From positions 1 through 11,376 of the forward strand of contig SCUR01000213.1 in the NCBI GenBank assembly GCA_004297235.1: a DNA stretch of 11,376 nucleotides, given 5' to 3'. This document shows, piece by piece, positions 1-6,923 of this stretch (its first letter is position 1; every line of letters starts with the position of its first letter). The notes beneath the pieces were generated by a model. That model was not told where the DNA came from, ran no database searches, and saw only the letters and a program-made list of their open reading frames with translations. Made by a program: the position numbers and the translations under genes. The stretch is from Candidatus Manganitrophaceae bacterium. Lineage in GTDB: Bacteria; Nitrospirota; Nitrospiria; SBBL01; Manganitrophaceae.

Positions 1-548
1 TGAAAAGCCCGCTTCGGGAGGGAATCATTCTCGCGGCGGCGATCCTCTCCTACCTCACCGCCTCCCGGGAGGCGTATCAGGGGAACCAGTTTGACTTCGC
101 TCCCATCCGGGAGGTGGCGATCCTCTTCTTCGGTATCTTCGTGACGATGATACCGGCGCTGCATTGGCTCTCGGTGAATGCCGACCGGTTGGGCCTCTCT
201 CACCCGGGCGACTTTTTCTGGGGGAGCGGAATGCTCTCTTCGGTTCTCGACAACGCGCCGACCTATTTAAACTTTTATACGGTGATTCTCGGCCGGGATC
301 CGGCCCATTCGATCGATTCGGTCCTCGCCTCCAGCGGCCTCTTTATTCAGGCGATCTCAGCCGGATCGGTCTTTTTCGGCGCGAACACTTACATAGGCAA
401 TGGGCCCAATTTCATGGTAAAATCGGTCGCGGAACAGGCCGGCATGAAGACGCCGAGCTTTATGGGATATATCATCCGCTACGCCATTCCCATTTTGTTT
501 CCCCTTTATCTTGCGATTTGGTTTCTCTTCTTCCGGGGCGCATCATGA
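1..548 (+). CDS. Na+/H+ antiporter or citrate-transporter-like membrane protein, C-terminal fragment
   Basis: The reading frame is open from base 3 to a TGA at 546-548, giving 181 residues with no start codon, so the 5' part lies outside the window. The fragment is strongly hydrophobic. Likely membrane helices are near residues 6-21, 38-58 and 155-178. Between them are loop motifs SSVLDNAPTYLNFYTVI and FGANTYIGNGPNFMVK, rich in small and polar residues and likely to line the ion path. These motifs and REVAILFFGIFVTMIPAL fit the C-terminal half of CitMHS/ArsB/NhaD-superfamily inner-membrane ion transporters usually named sodium:proton antiporters. The transported ion cannot be read from the sequence. 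The stop lies 53 bases before the chosen glnD start, so the two are probably co-transcribed. An internal GTG at 114 is not a real start because the homology-like sequence continues upstream of it. Confidence 0.75.
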   Translation, partial: KSPLREGIILAAAILSYLTASREAYQGNQFDFAPIREVAILFFGIFVTMIPALHWLSVNADRLGLSHPGDFFWGSGMLSSVLDNAPTYLNFYTVILGRDPAHSIDSVLASSGLFIQAISAGSVFFGANTYIGNGPNFMVKSVAEQAGMKTPSFMGYIIRYAIPILFPLYLAIWFLFFRGAS

Positions 549-591
549 AGGAAGAGCCGATGTGGATCGACCGCCTCGATCCGCGCGTCAC

Positions 592-604
592 AGGAGGAAC
601 GATG
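592..604 (+). promoter_or_regulatory. Shine-Dalgarno site that sets the glnD start
   Basis: A perfect AGGAGG at 592-597 sits four bases before ATG 602. The 13-base stretch TCACAGGAGGAAC at 588-600 recurs exactly before amtB at 3224-3236 with the same distance to its ATG. This favours 602 over the in-frame ATGs at 545 (overlapping the upstream stop as ATGA) and 560, which have no comparable site. Confidence 0.75.
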
Positions 605-3211
605 AAAGAGCCCCCCTCCAATATCTTGAATAACCTGCGCTCCCTCTTCGAGGAGAAGCAGAAAGAGATCCGCGCCTTTCATGATCAGGGGGGAACCGGC
701 CTTCGCGTCGTCGAGGCCCTCTCCGATCTGGCGGACCATCTCTTGCTGAGGGGATTTCAGTCGATCAATCCGACGCTGGTCCAGGAGTGGGGAGGCGCCA
801 TGGTCGCCATCGGCGGCTACGGCCGCCGGGAGCTCTCGCCCGCTTCGGACATCGATCTGATGTTCCTCTTTCCGCAAGGCCGCGCCAAGCAGGCCGAAAC
901 CCTCGCCTCGGAGCTGCTCCCCTTTTTCTGGGATCTCGGATACAAAATCGGCCACAGCCTCCGGAGCGTGGAAGAGTGCATCGCCGCCGCAAAACAGGAC
1001 CCCCTCATCGCTACCTCGCTTCTCGAATCGCGGCTCCTCACCGGCGATCGCACCCTCTTTCAGCAGTTTCATGAGGCGTTCTTCTCCAAAGTCGTCGGGA
1101 AAAACCTAAAAGATTTTTTGGTCCAGCTCAATGAGGGGAGAGCGGAAGGGCGCAAGGAGTTTGGCGCGACCCCTTATCTGCTGGAGCCGAACCTAAAGCA
1201 GAGCCCCGGCGGGCTTCGCGACATTCACCACCTCCGCTGGGTCGCCCTAGCCCGCTATCGGACCAACTCCCTCGCGCAGCTTTTTCAATGGGGACTCCTC
1301 TCCAATGCGGAATATTCAAGCCTTACGACCGCCCTCGATTTTCTCTGGCGCATCCGCAACCAGCTCCACTTCAAGGCGGGGAAGGCCTCCGATCATCTGA
1401 CGATGGAGCTGCAGGAAGAGCTCGCCCCCTTCTTTCATTTCGAAAACCGGCGCGAGCTGATGCGCCAATACTATATCCTGACCGGGTGGGTCATCGAGAT
1501 CTCGGACCGATTCATCCGCGACGCCTTTCCGACCAGCCGATGGCAAAAGTGGCGGCGGGCGTTGCAGACCCGCCAAATCGCCCCCGGATTTCAGCTCGCC
1601 TCCGGGGAGATCGTCCCGCAGGCGACGAACCTTCATCAGTTCTTCTCGGAGGATGAGACGCTCCTTCGGATTTTCCTCCTTGCGAAGGAGCACGCCGCCC
1701 GCATCCCCGGGCCGGTTCTCGAAGTCCTTCACCAGGTGGCCGATCAGGGACGCGATCGACCGATCTCCCCCGGAGCGGCCGCGCTCTTCCGAGAGATCCT
1801 CTCGAAACCGGGGCGCATCGCCGACACCCTTCGGATCATGCACCGAACCCACGTTCTCTGGCGGATCATTCCGGAGTTCGCGCGGGTCCATCGGCTGGTG
1901 CAGGAGAGCCGGTCTCACTTTTTCACCGTCGACGAACATAGCTTCCGGGCCGTGGAGGAGGCGGAACGCCTGGCGGCCGAGCCGGGCCCGATCGGGAAGA
2001 TCTATGCGGGGATTCAAAGGAAAGATCTTCTTCACCTCGGACTGCTCCTGCACGATGTGGGAAAAGGACGCGAGGAAGACCACAGCGCGGTCGGAGCGAT
2101 CCTCGCCGAAGCGGTCGGCGTTCAGTTGGGCTATTCCGACGAAGAGCGCGCGCTCCTGGTTTTCCTCGTCCGCCGGCATCTGATTCTCTCCGAGGTGGCG
2201 CTCTACCGGGATTTTTCGAATGAGCCGATTCTCCTTCAATTCGCCAGCGAGGTCGCGCGGCCCGAGACCCTCAAGAAGCTCTTCATCCTCACCTGTGCCG
2301 ATATCCGCGCCGTCGGCCCCGGCACCTGGACCAGCTGGAAGGGAGAGCTCCTTTTGAAGCTCTACAGCGAGACCCTTTCGATCTTGGCGGGAGAGGAGGC
2401 CGATCCGGAAGAGCGGCAGGTGGAGATGATTCTCGCGCGCCTCCGCCAAGCGGCGAAGGGGAAATATCCGGAGGTCTGGCTGGAAGAGACCCTCCAGGCG
2501 TTGATTCCGCGCTATTTGCTGGCGACCCCTTTCGAGAAGGTGCTGGCCGATGTATCGGCCCTCTTCCACCTGCTGATCGATCCGATTCATGTGGAAGCCC
2601 GTTATCTGCCCGATTCCGGAGCGACGGAGTATACCCTCTGTACCTATGATCAGATCACGCCGGGTCTCTTCTCGAAGATGACCGGCGTCTTGGCCGCCAA
2701 GGGGCTTCAGATCATGGGGGCCCAGGTCTTCACCCAATCGAACGGCATGGTCGTCGACACCTTCCGGGTGATCGACCCCGATTACACCGGGCCGGTCCCG
2801 CCCGATCGAATTGAGACCCTCTCGAAAGAGATCCGAAGTGTCTTGATCGGGAAAGAGACAATCGAGAAGCTCTTCGCCCGCGGGCAGCGCTTCCGGCTCC
2901 AAAAAGAGTTCCGCCCGTCCGTGCCGGTGCGGGTCGAGCTCGACAACGACAGCTCCCATCGATTCACGATCATCGACATCTTCGCCCCCGACCGGCGCGG
3001 GCTCCTCTATACGATCGCCAAGACGATCTTCGATCTGGGCCTCTCGGTCCACTCGGCCAAGATCGCCACCCGGCTCGATCAGATCGTCGACGTTTTCTAC
3101 GTACAGGGTCCCGCGGCAGAAAAAATCACCGATCCGGAGATGATCCGCAAAGTAAAAGAACGGCTTACGCACGAAATCGAACAGGTCTTCTCATTGGCCG
3201 AAGGGAAATAA
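602..3211 (+). CDS. glnD: Bifunctional [protein-PII] uridylyltransferase / uridylyl-removing enzyme GlnD
   Basis: The product is 869 residues, close to E. coli GlnD (about 890). GlnD is the cytoplasmic nitrogen sensor: at low glutamine it adds UMP to a tyrosine of PII, and at high glutamine it removes it. All four expected parts are present. The nucleotidyltransferase motif GGYGRRELSPASDID lies at residues 71-85, with metal-binding D83 and D85. The HD hydrolase domain has H446, the H484-D485 pair in LLHDVGKG, H494 and H526. Two C-terminal ACT domains, the likely glutamine sensors, begin near residues 675 and 786. All catalytic residues I could check are intact, so both activities should be present. 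The frame is open upstream to about 164, but that part is out-of-frame antiporter sequence. The gene lies 26 bases before amtB and upstream of PII, its expected substrate. Confidence 0.96.
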   Translation: MKEPPSNILNNLRSLFEEKQKEIRAFHDQGGTGLRVVEALSDLADHLLLRGFQSINPTLVQEWGGAMVAIGGYGRRELSPASDIDLMFLFPQGRAKQAETLASELLPFFWDLGYKIGHSLRSVEECIAAAKQDPLIATSLLESRLLTGDRTLFQQFHEAFFSKVVGKNLKDFLVQLNEGRAEGRKEFGATPYLLEPNLKQSPGGLRDIHHLRWVALARYRTNSLAQLFQWGLLSNAEYSSLTTALDFLWRIRNQLHFKAGKASDHLTMELQEELAPFFHFENRRELMRQYYILTGWVIEISDRFIRDAFPTSRWQKWRRALQTRQIAPGFQLASGEIVPQATNLHQFFSEDETLLRIFLLAKEHAARIPGPVLEVLHQVADQGRDRPISPGAAALFREILSKPGRIADTLRIMHRTHVLWRIIPEFARVHRLVQESRSHFFTVDEHSFRAVEEAERLAAEPGPIGKIYAGIQRKDLLHLGLLLHDVGKGREEDHSAVGAILAEAVGVQLGYSDEERALLVFLVRRHLILSEVALYRDFSNEPILLQFASEVARPETLKKLFILTCADIRAVGPGTWTSWKGELLLKLYSETLSILAGEEADPEERQVEMILARLRQAAKGKYPEVWLEETLQALIPRYLLATPFEKVLADVSALFHLLIDPIHVEARYLPDSGATEYTLCTYDQITPGLFSKMTGVLAAKGLQIMGAQVFTQSNGMVVDTFRVIDPDYTGPVPPDRIETLSKEIRSVLIGKETIEKLFARGQRFRLQKEFRPSVPVRVELDNDSSHRFTIIDIFAPDRRGLLYTIAKTIFDLGLSVHSAKIATRLDQIVDVFYVQGPAAEKITDPEMIRKVKERLTHEIEQVFSLAEGK

Positions 3212-3237
3212 ACTCACCCCCCATCACAGGAGGAACA

Positions 3238-4620
3238 ATGGCAACAAATAGACACCCGCAAAGGACGTTGAAAGGACTTCTGGTTTTTCTGTTTTTAATC
3301 ATGCTCGTCGGATTCAATCTTTCAATCTCCTCTGCCCAGGAGGCTCCCGCGGCTCCCCCTCCTGCCGCTGCCCCAGAGGCGGCGGCCCCTCCGAAAATCG
3401 ACACCGGCGATACCGCCTGGATGCTCGCCTCTTCCGCCCTCGTCTTGTTGATGACCCCCGGATTGGCCCTCTTCTATGGCGGGATGGTGCGGACGAAAAA
3501 CGTACTCGGCACGATCATGCAGAGCTTCATCATGATCTGCCTTATCAGCATCCAGTGGGTCCTCTGGGGTTATACGCTCTCGTTCGGGCCGGACCAGGGG
3601 GGAATGATCGGAAGTCTCGCTTGGCTCGGTTTAAACGGGGTGGGGCTCGACCCGAATCCGGACTACGCCGCCACCATCCCGCATCAAGCCTTTATGATCT
3701 TCCAGGCGATGTTCGCCATCATCACCCCGGCGCTGATCACCGGCGCCTTCGCCGAGCGGATGAAGTTCTCCACCTTCCTCGTCTTCTCACTGTTGTGGGC
3801 CACCCTCGTTTATGATCCACTGGCGCACTGGGTCTGGGGGGTCGGCGGGTGGATGAGAAATTTAGGCGCGCTCGATTTCGCCGGAGGAACGGTCGTTCAC
3901 ATCAGCTCCGGGATCTCCGCCCTGGCCTGCGCGCTCTATATGGGAAAGCGGACCGGCTATGGCAAAGAGCCGATGCCGCCGCACAATCTTCCGATGACGG
4001 CGCTCGGCGCCGGAATTCTCTGGTTCGGCTGGTTCGGTTTCAACGCCGGCAGCGCGGTCGCCTCCGGCGCGTTGGCGACCTCCGCCTTCGTCGTGACCAA
4101 CACCGCCGCGGCCGCCGCCGCGCTCACCTGGATGATTGTGGAGTGGAGCCATCGCGGAAAGCCGACCGTCCTCGGCGCGGTCAGCGGCGCGGTGGCCGGT
4201 CTGGTCGCCATCACCCCCGCCTCCGGCTTCGTCGGCCCGATCTCGGCGATCCTGATCGGCATCGGTGGGGGAGTCGTCTGCTATTTCGGCGCGGTGATCC
4301 TCAAGAACATGGTCGGCTATGATGACTCGCTCGATGCTTTTGGCGTCCACGGGCTCGGCGGAACGTTCGGCGCGTTGGCCACCGGGCTCTTCGCCACCAA
4401 GGCGATCAACTCGGCCGGCGCGGACGGCCTCTTCTTCGGAAATCCGAAGCAGCTCCTCATCCAGGCGATCACGGTGGTTGCCACCTGGGTCTTCGCTTTT
4501 GTGATGACGATGATTCTATTGAAGCTCCTCGACGCCACCATGGGACTGCGCGTCTCGAAAGAGAAAGAGATCACCGGGCTCGATATGTCGGAGCATGGAG
4601 AAAGCGGCTACAATCTCTGA
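3238..4620 (+). CDS. amtB: Ammonium transporter AmtB
   Basis: The 460-residue product is a trimeric inner-membrane channel that conducts ammonia/ammonium. It begins with a cleavable-looking signal peptide (hydrophobic core about 12-28, likely cut after SISSA at residue 33). An Ala/Pro-rich linker (about 36-52) then leads into an 11-helix Amt core. Diagnostic residues are in place: ALDFAGGTVVH contains D213 and the first pore histidine H221, DAFGVHGLGG contains the second pore histidine H371, F268 fits the inner phenylalanine gate, and ITGAFAERMKFS is a family signature. The C-terminal tail from about 440 (KEKEITGLDMSEHGESGYNL) resembles the cytoplasmic tail of other Amt proteins. AGGAGG at 3228-3233 sets the start. 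The PII gene starts 47 bases after the stop, the usual amtB-glnK linkage in which unmodified PII blocks the channel. Confidence 0.97.
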   Translation: MATNRHPQRTLKGLLVFLFLIMLVGFNLSISSAQEAPAAPPPAAAPEAAAPPKIDTGDTAWMLASSALVLLMTPGLALFYGGMVRTKNVLGTIMQSFIMICLISIQWVLWGYTLSFGPDQGGMIGSLAWLGLNGVGLDPNPDYAATIPHQAFMIFQAMFAIITPALITGAFAERMKFSTFLVFSLLWATLVYDPLAHWVWGVGGWMRNLGALDFAGGTVVHISSGISALACALYMGKRTGYGKEPMPPHNLPMTALGAGILWFGWFGFNAGSAVASGALATSAFVVTNTAAAAAALTWMIVEWSHRGKPTVLGAVSGAVAGLVAITPASGFVGPISAILIGIGGGVVCYFGAVILKNMVGYDDSLDAFGVHGLGGTFGALATGLFATKAINSAGADGLFFGNPKQLLIQAITVVATWVFAFVMTMILLKLLDATMGLRVSKEKEITGLDMSEHGESGYNL

Positions 4621-4653
4621 TCTTTTTCGATTATAATAAAGTACCCTTAGCGG

Positions 4654-4670
4654 AAGGAGACGTGGCGATG
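4654..4670 (+). promoter_or_regulatory. Shine-Dalgarno site that sets the PII gene start
   Basis: AAGGAG at 4654-4659 is eight bases before ATG 4668. A GTG at 4662 is in frame but only two bases from the site, too close to be used. The ATG also gives the canonical PII N-terminus MKKIEAIIKPFK. Confidence 0.75.
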
Positions 4671-5006
4671 AAGAAGATCGAGGCAATTATCAAACCGTTC
4701 AAGCTGGAAGAGGTGAAAAAGGCCCTCAATGACGTGGGGATTGTCGGGATGACGGTGACCGAAGTCAAGGGGTACGGAAGGCAGAAGGGACACAAGGAGC
4801 TCTATCGCGGCGCGGAATATACGGTGGAATTCGTCCCGAAGCTGAAGATCGAGATCGCCTTAGCGGATAACGACGTAGACAAAGCGGTGGCGACGATCCT
4901 CGCCTCCGCCAAAACCGGAAGCATCGGCGACGGCAAGATTTTCGTCACCGATCTGGAAGGGGCCGTCCGGATCCGGACCGGCGAGAGTGGAGAAGGAGCC
5001 CTCTAG
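4668..5006 (+). CDS. glnK: P-II family nitrogen regulatory protein (GlnK/GlnB)
   Basis: The 112-residue product has exactly the usual PII length. PII is a small trimeric signal protein that binds ATP/ADP and 2-oxoglutarate and controls partners such as AmtB and glutamine-synthetase regulation. The N-terminus MKKIEAIIKPFKLEEVKKAL is canonical. The T-loop KGYGRQKGHKELYRGAEY carries Y51, the residue that GlnD uridylylates. TGSIGDGKIFVTDLE is the B-loop nucleotide-binding signature, and the C-terminal RIRTGESGEGAL is typical. Position after amtB favours the name glnK. The residue three after Y51 is Glu, neither the Asp usual in E. coli GlnB nor the Asn of E. coli GlnK, so sequence alone does not separate the two. 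With glnD two genes upstream, a uridylylation switch is very likely operating. Confidence 0.95.
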   Translation: MKKIEAIIKPFKLEEVKKALNDVGIVGMTVTEVKGYGRQKGHKELYRGAEYTVEFVPKLKIEIALADNDVDKAVATILASAKTGSIGDGKIFVTDLEGAVRIRTGESGEGAL

Positions 5007-5096
5007 ATTGCGGATTTTGGAATGCGGATTGCGGATTGAAAAACGGCTTTACCTCATTATTTTTCAATCCGTAATCCGAAATCCGTACTCCGAAAT
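5007..5096. repeat. Long imperfect inverted repeat at the convergent glnK/folB junction
   Basis: Arms 5007-5043 and 5060-5096 pair over about 37 positions with roughly seven mismatches or wobble pairs around a 16-base loop. The inner part, GGATTGAAAAA (5033-5043) with TTTTTCAATCC (5060-5070), is perfect. The left arm is built from repeated GCGGATT units and begins directly after the PII stop codon. The right arm runs into the 3' end of folB. A long hairpin between convergent genes could end transcription from both sides, but the A/T tracts lie in the inner stem rather than outside it, so it is not a textbook intrinsic terminator. It resembles dispersed GCGGATT-type intergenic repeats, which I infer but cannot confirm from one copy. 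Confidence 0.7.
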
Positions 5097-5437
5097 ATCT
5101 CCACCTCGACTCCTCCCTGGATCTCTTCGCGGGGCGGAAGGCATTTCCTTACCCGGACCGTAACGGAGGCGATTCGTCGGTCCTGCAAAACTTTGGCGGC
5201 GACCCGTTCGGCAAGCGTTTCGATGAGAAGGACGCGGCTCTCCCTCCCGATCTTCACGATCTCGCCGCAGAGTCGGTCGTAGTCGACGGTCTCCTCCAGG
5301 CGATCGGAGCCGGCGGCCTTTTTCAGATCGACCTCCATCTCGACATCGATTGAAAGGCGCTGGCCGATCGTCCGCTCTTCTTCCGTCACACCACAATGGC
5401 CGTGGAATTCAATCTCGTAAATCGACAGCCTGTCCAT
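5057..5437 (-). CDS. folB: Dihydroneopterin aldolase FolB
   Basis: The 126-residue protein matches FolB, which converts dihydroneopterin to 6-hydroxymethyl-dihydropterin and glycolaldehyde in cytoplasmic folate synthesis. Compared with the S. aureus enzyme, the catalytic Glu (E21 in GVTEEER), the Tyr in ETVDYDRL (Y53), the Glu in LLIETLAERVA (E73) and the catalytic Lys in VRVRKCLPP (K98) are all present. The protein should therefore be active as a ring-shaped oligomer. The start is ATG at 5435-5437, with CGGAG a few bases upstream. The normal family ending is near EVEIFR at residues 111-116. The last residues, STDFGLRIEK, are encoded by the inverted repeat at the glnK junction and look like an acquired tail. 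FolB follows the ferredoxin gene by 21 bases, so the two share a transcript. Confidence 0.92.
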   Translation of the reverse strand: MDRLSIYEIEFHGHCGVTEEERTIGQRLSIDVEMEVDLKKAAGSDRLEETVDYDRLCGEIVKIGRESRVLLIETLAERVAAKVLQDRRIASVTVRVRKCLPPREEIQGGVEVEIFRSTDFGLRIEK

Positions 5438-5458
5438 GCGGCTCCGTTGGAATGTTTT

Positions 5459-5746
5459 CTAATCGACAGGGATCTGGGCAAGGCGGGTGAGGATTTTCCC
5501 CTCGATAAGGTGCTCGCGGACCAACCGGCCGACCTCTTTCTCTTCCATGTGGCCGTACCAGGTCCCTTCCGGATAGATCACCAGGTTCGGTCCATTGCCG
5601 CACTGCCCCAGGCAACGGCAGAGGGTGACGCGAACATTCTTCCGAAGGTTTTGCTCCTCGATATTTTTTTGAAGGGCCTGCAGCGTCTCTTCCGCCCCCT
5701 GCTGGCTGCAGGTGGGTCCGGTGCAGACAAAAAGATGATGAAACAC
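5459..5746 (-). CDS. Thioredoxin-like [2Fe-2S] ferredoxin
   Basis: The 95-residue cytoplasmic protein has four cysteines placed as in thioredoxin-fold [2Fe-2S] ferredoxins: C8 and C13 in VCTGPTC, then C45 and C49 in CLGQC. C43 is an extra cysteine. The sequence after the second pair, GNGPNLVIYPEGTWYGH, is a strong family signature and is shared with NuoE-like domains. Such proteins carry single electrons, but the partner is not evident here. Translation begins at a GTG (5744-5746) with AAGGAG (rc of 5752-5757) five bases upstream. There is no better in-frame ATG, and the GTG puts the first cysteine at the usual position. It is the first gene of a two-gene operon with folB and has a near-consensus promoter. 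No functional link to folate synthesis is known to me. Confidence 0.88.
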   Translation of the reverse strand: MFHHLFVCTGPTCSQQGAEETLQALQKNIEEQNLRKNVRVTLCRCLGQCGNGPNLVIYPEGTWYGHMEEKEVGRLVREHLIEGKILTRLAQIPVD

Positions 5747-5769
5747 GTCGACTCCTTAATCTTGCCCGG

Positions 5770-5798
5770 TTTATACCATACCGCCCGGTAAATGTAAA
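5770..5798 (-). promoter_or_regulatory. Sigma-70-type promoter of the ferredoxin-folB operon
   Basis: On the minus strand, TTTACA (rc of 5793-5798) and TATAAA (rc of 5770-5775) are separated by exactly 17 bases. Each hexamer differs from consensus by one base. Transcription would start near 5763, giving a short leader that still contains the AAGGAG site. This separates the operon from rpoH upstream. Confidence 0.75.
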
Positions 5799-5799
5799 C

Positions 5800-5829
5800 G
5801 ACCGGCGTCTTCGCCCGGAATGGCCGGTG
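5800..5829 (-). terminator. Possible weak terminator hairpin after rpoH
   Basis: On the minus strand ACCGGC (rc of 5823-5828) pairs with GCCGGT (rc of 5801-5806), with an inner TTC/GAA pairing. It lies about ten bases past the rpoH stop. Only a broken T-rich stretch (GTTTACATTT) follows, so termination would be partial at best. Confidence 0.35.
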
Positions 5830-5837
5830 TTGCCGCT

Positions 5838-6752
5838 TTACGACGGCCCAATATCTTTGAAGTCTTTGATCTGTTCCTTCATAAATTTTTTCAATTTTTT
5901 GATCAGATTCTCTTCGAGCTGCCGGACCCGCTCTTTGGAGATCTTATATTTCTGCCCAAAGACCTCCAACGTTTTAGGGGTCTCGGATAAGATTCGGTCG
6001 GTGAGGATCTCCAGCTCGCGGGGCTTCAACGTTTTTGAAAATTCCTTGAGCTTTTCCTGAAAAAGCTCCTGAAGCTCATCCTTTTCTAAACGTTCGTCGG
6101 CCCCTTCTTGGTTTGAAGGAATGAAATGGCCGAGCGGCTCATCCGATTCGGGGCCGGCCGGCTCATCCAGAGAAGCCTCCCAGCCTCCCAATCGCTGCTG
6201 CATCTCCACCACTTCTTTCTCTTTCACATCGAGGCGCTCCGCGAGAAGCTTGGGGCCGGCCTCGTACCCCATCTTCTCCAGGCGCTCCCGCTCCTTTGAA
6301 AGCCGGAAAAAAAGCTTTCGTTGCGCTTCGGTCGTCCCGATCTTCACCAATCGCCAGTTGTTCAGAATGTATTTGAGAATATAGGCGCGGATCCACCAGG
6401 CGGCATAGGTCGATACCCGAATATCTTTATAAGGGTCGAATTTCTTAATCGCCTGCATCAGCCCGATATTCCCTTCTTGGATCAAGTCCATCGAAGGGAA
6501 GGGAAGATTTTTATACTCCATGGCAATGGAGGCGGCCAGCCGGAGGTGGGAGAGAACCAATTGCGTCACCGCCTGAAGATCCCCCTCTTCTTTGAATTTG
6601 ACGGCGAGCCGCTTTTCCTCCTCTCGGCTCAGGAAGGGATATCTTCGGATCTCCGCTAAATATCGATGCAGGGGGTCGGAGACGGTCAGCCCCTGCTCCT
6701 CCGGCTCGCCATCGACCTGCGGCACTATGTTTTCGACATCGAATTCTTCCAT
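5838..6752 (-). CDS. rpoH: Heat-shock RNA polymerase sigma factor, RpoH/sigma-32 type
   Basis: From ATG 6752 the product is 304 residues, in the RpoH range. Region 1.2 lies near residues 26-58 (DPLHRYLAEIRRYPFLSREE). Region 2 lies near 65-140, with the -10-recognition helix around STYAAWWIRAYI. Region 4 lies near 236-290, with the -35-recognition helix-turn-helix KISKERVRQLEENLIKKL. The stretch QRKLFFRLSKERERL at 144-158 matches the RpoH box that separates sigma-32 from housekeeping sigma factors. The frame is open upstream to 6842, but that extension (PLFYPLFFCYTFF) is unlike any sigma factor and lies upstream of the likely promoter. The start could instead be ATG 6767, five residues earlier. 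AAAGGA just before 6752 is a close-spaced ribosome site, so the choice is not certain. It is divergent from hsp20, a typical sigma-32 target. Confidence 0.92.
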   Translation of the reverse strand: MEEFDVENIVPQVDGEPEEQGLTVSDPLHRYLAEIRRYPFLSREEEKRLAVKFKEEGDLQAVTQLVLSHLRLAASIAMEYKNLPFPSMDLIQEGNIGLMQAIKKFDPYKDIRVSTYAAWWIRAYILKYILNNWRLVKIGTTEAQRKLFFRLSKERERLEKMGYEAGPKLLAERLDVKEKEVVEMQQRLGGWEASLDEPAGPESDEPLGHFIPSNQEGADERLEKDELQELFQEKLKEFSKTLKPRELEILTDRILSETPKTLEVFGQKYKISKERVRQLEENLIKKLKKFMKEQIKDFKDIGPS

Positions 6753-6785
6753 GGTCCTTTCGATCATCAACTGGATTGAAAAAAA

Positions 6786-6794
6786 AGTATAACA
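6786..6794 (-). promoter_or_regulatory. Extended -10 promoter element for rpoH
   Basis: On the minus strand TGTTATACT (rc of 6786-6794) is an extended -10 element (TGn plus TATACT). The -35 position is poor (TGTTTT), as is common with extended -10 promoters. A start near 6779 leaves a leader of about 26 bases to ATG 6752 and excludes the longer reading frame. Confidence 0.5.
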
Positions 6795-6825
6795 AAAAAA
6801 GAGGGGATAAAACAGAGGCGATCCC

Positions 6826-6856
6826 CCTTGACCTTCTCCCAAGAGGAATTATTTTT
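6826..6856 (+). promoter_or_regulatory. Upstream candidate hsp20 promoter (copy 1)
   Basis: TTGACC (6828-6833) and TATTTT (6850-6855) are 16 bases apart. The context CCTTGACCTTC and GGAATTATTT closely matches copy 2, which lies 55 bp downstream. The CCTTGAC element resembles the -35 of sigma-32 promoters, but the downstream element lacks a CCCCAT-type -10. Confidence 0.4.
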
Positions 6857-6880
6857 TGAGCAGCGTGATTGGGAACAGGG

Positions 6881-6911
6881 CCTTGACTTTCATCCGTTTG
6901 GGATTATTTAA
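6881..6911 (+). promoter_or_regulatory. Proximal candidate hsp20 promoter (copy 2)
   Basis: TTGACT (6883-6888) and TATTTA (6905-6910) are 16 bases apart, in the context CCTTGACTTTC and GGGATTATTT. Initiation near 6916 would give a leader of about 46 bases to the hsp20 ATG, which contains the foldable ribosome-site segment. Confidence 0.5.
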
Positions 6912-6923
6912 AAAACAAATCAC

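Noticed and set aside
164..601. N-terminal extension of the glnD frame
   Set aside because: It overlaps the antiporter in another frame, its residues are not GlnD-like, and a strong ribosome site points to ATG 602.
1316..3172. A 618-codon open frame antisense to glnD
   Set aside because: It lies wholly opposite an unmistakable GlnD. Its product is a low-complexity mix of Asp, Glu, Arg and Gly with no domain, as expected from GC-rich codon use on the other strand.
3862..4350. Antisense and alternate-frame open frames over amtB
   Set aside because: They follow the AmtB codons, have biased Arg/Gly/Ala or Asp/Gly composition and no ribosome site.
4632..4637. Perfect TATAAT between amtB and the PII gene
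   Set aside because: No usable -35 lies 16-18 bases upstream (TACAAT at best). In a 47-base gap inside an operon it may be chance, so I did not list it as a promoter.
6753..6842. Longer rpoH start at 6842
   Set aside because: The extra residues are hydrophobic and unlike any sigma factor, and the likely promoter at 6786-6794 lies inside this stretch.
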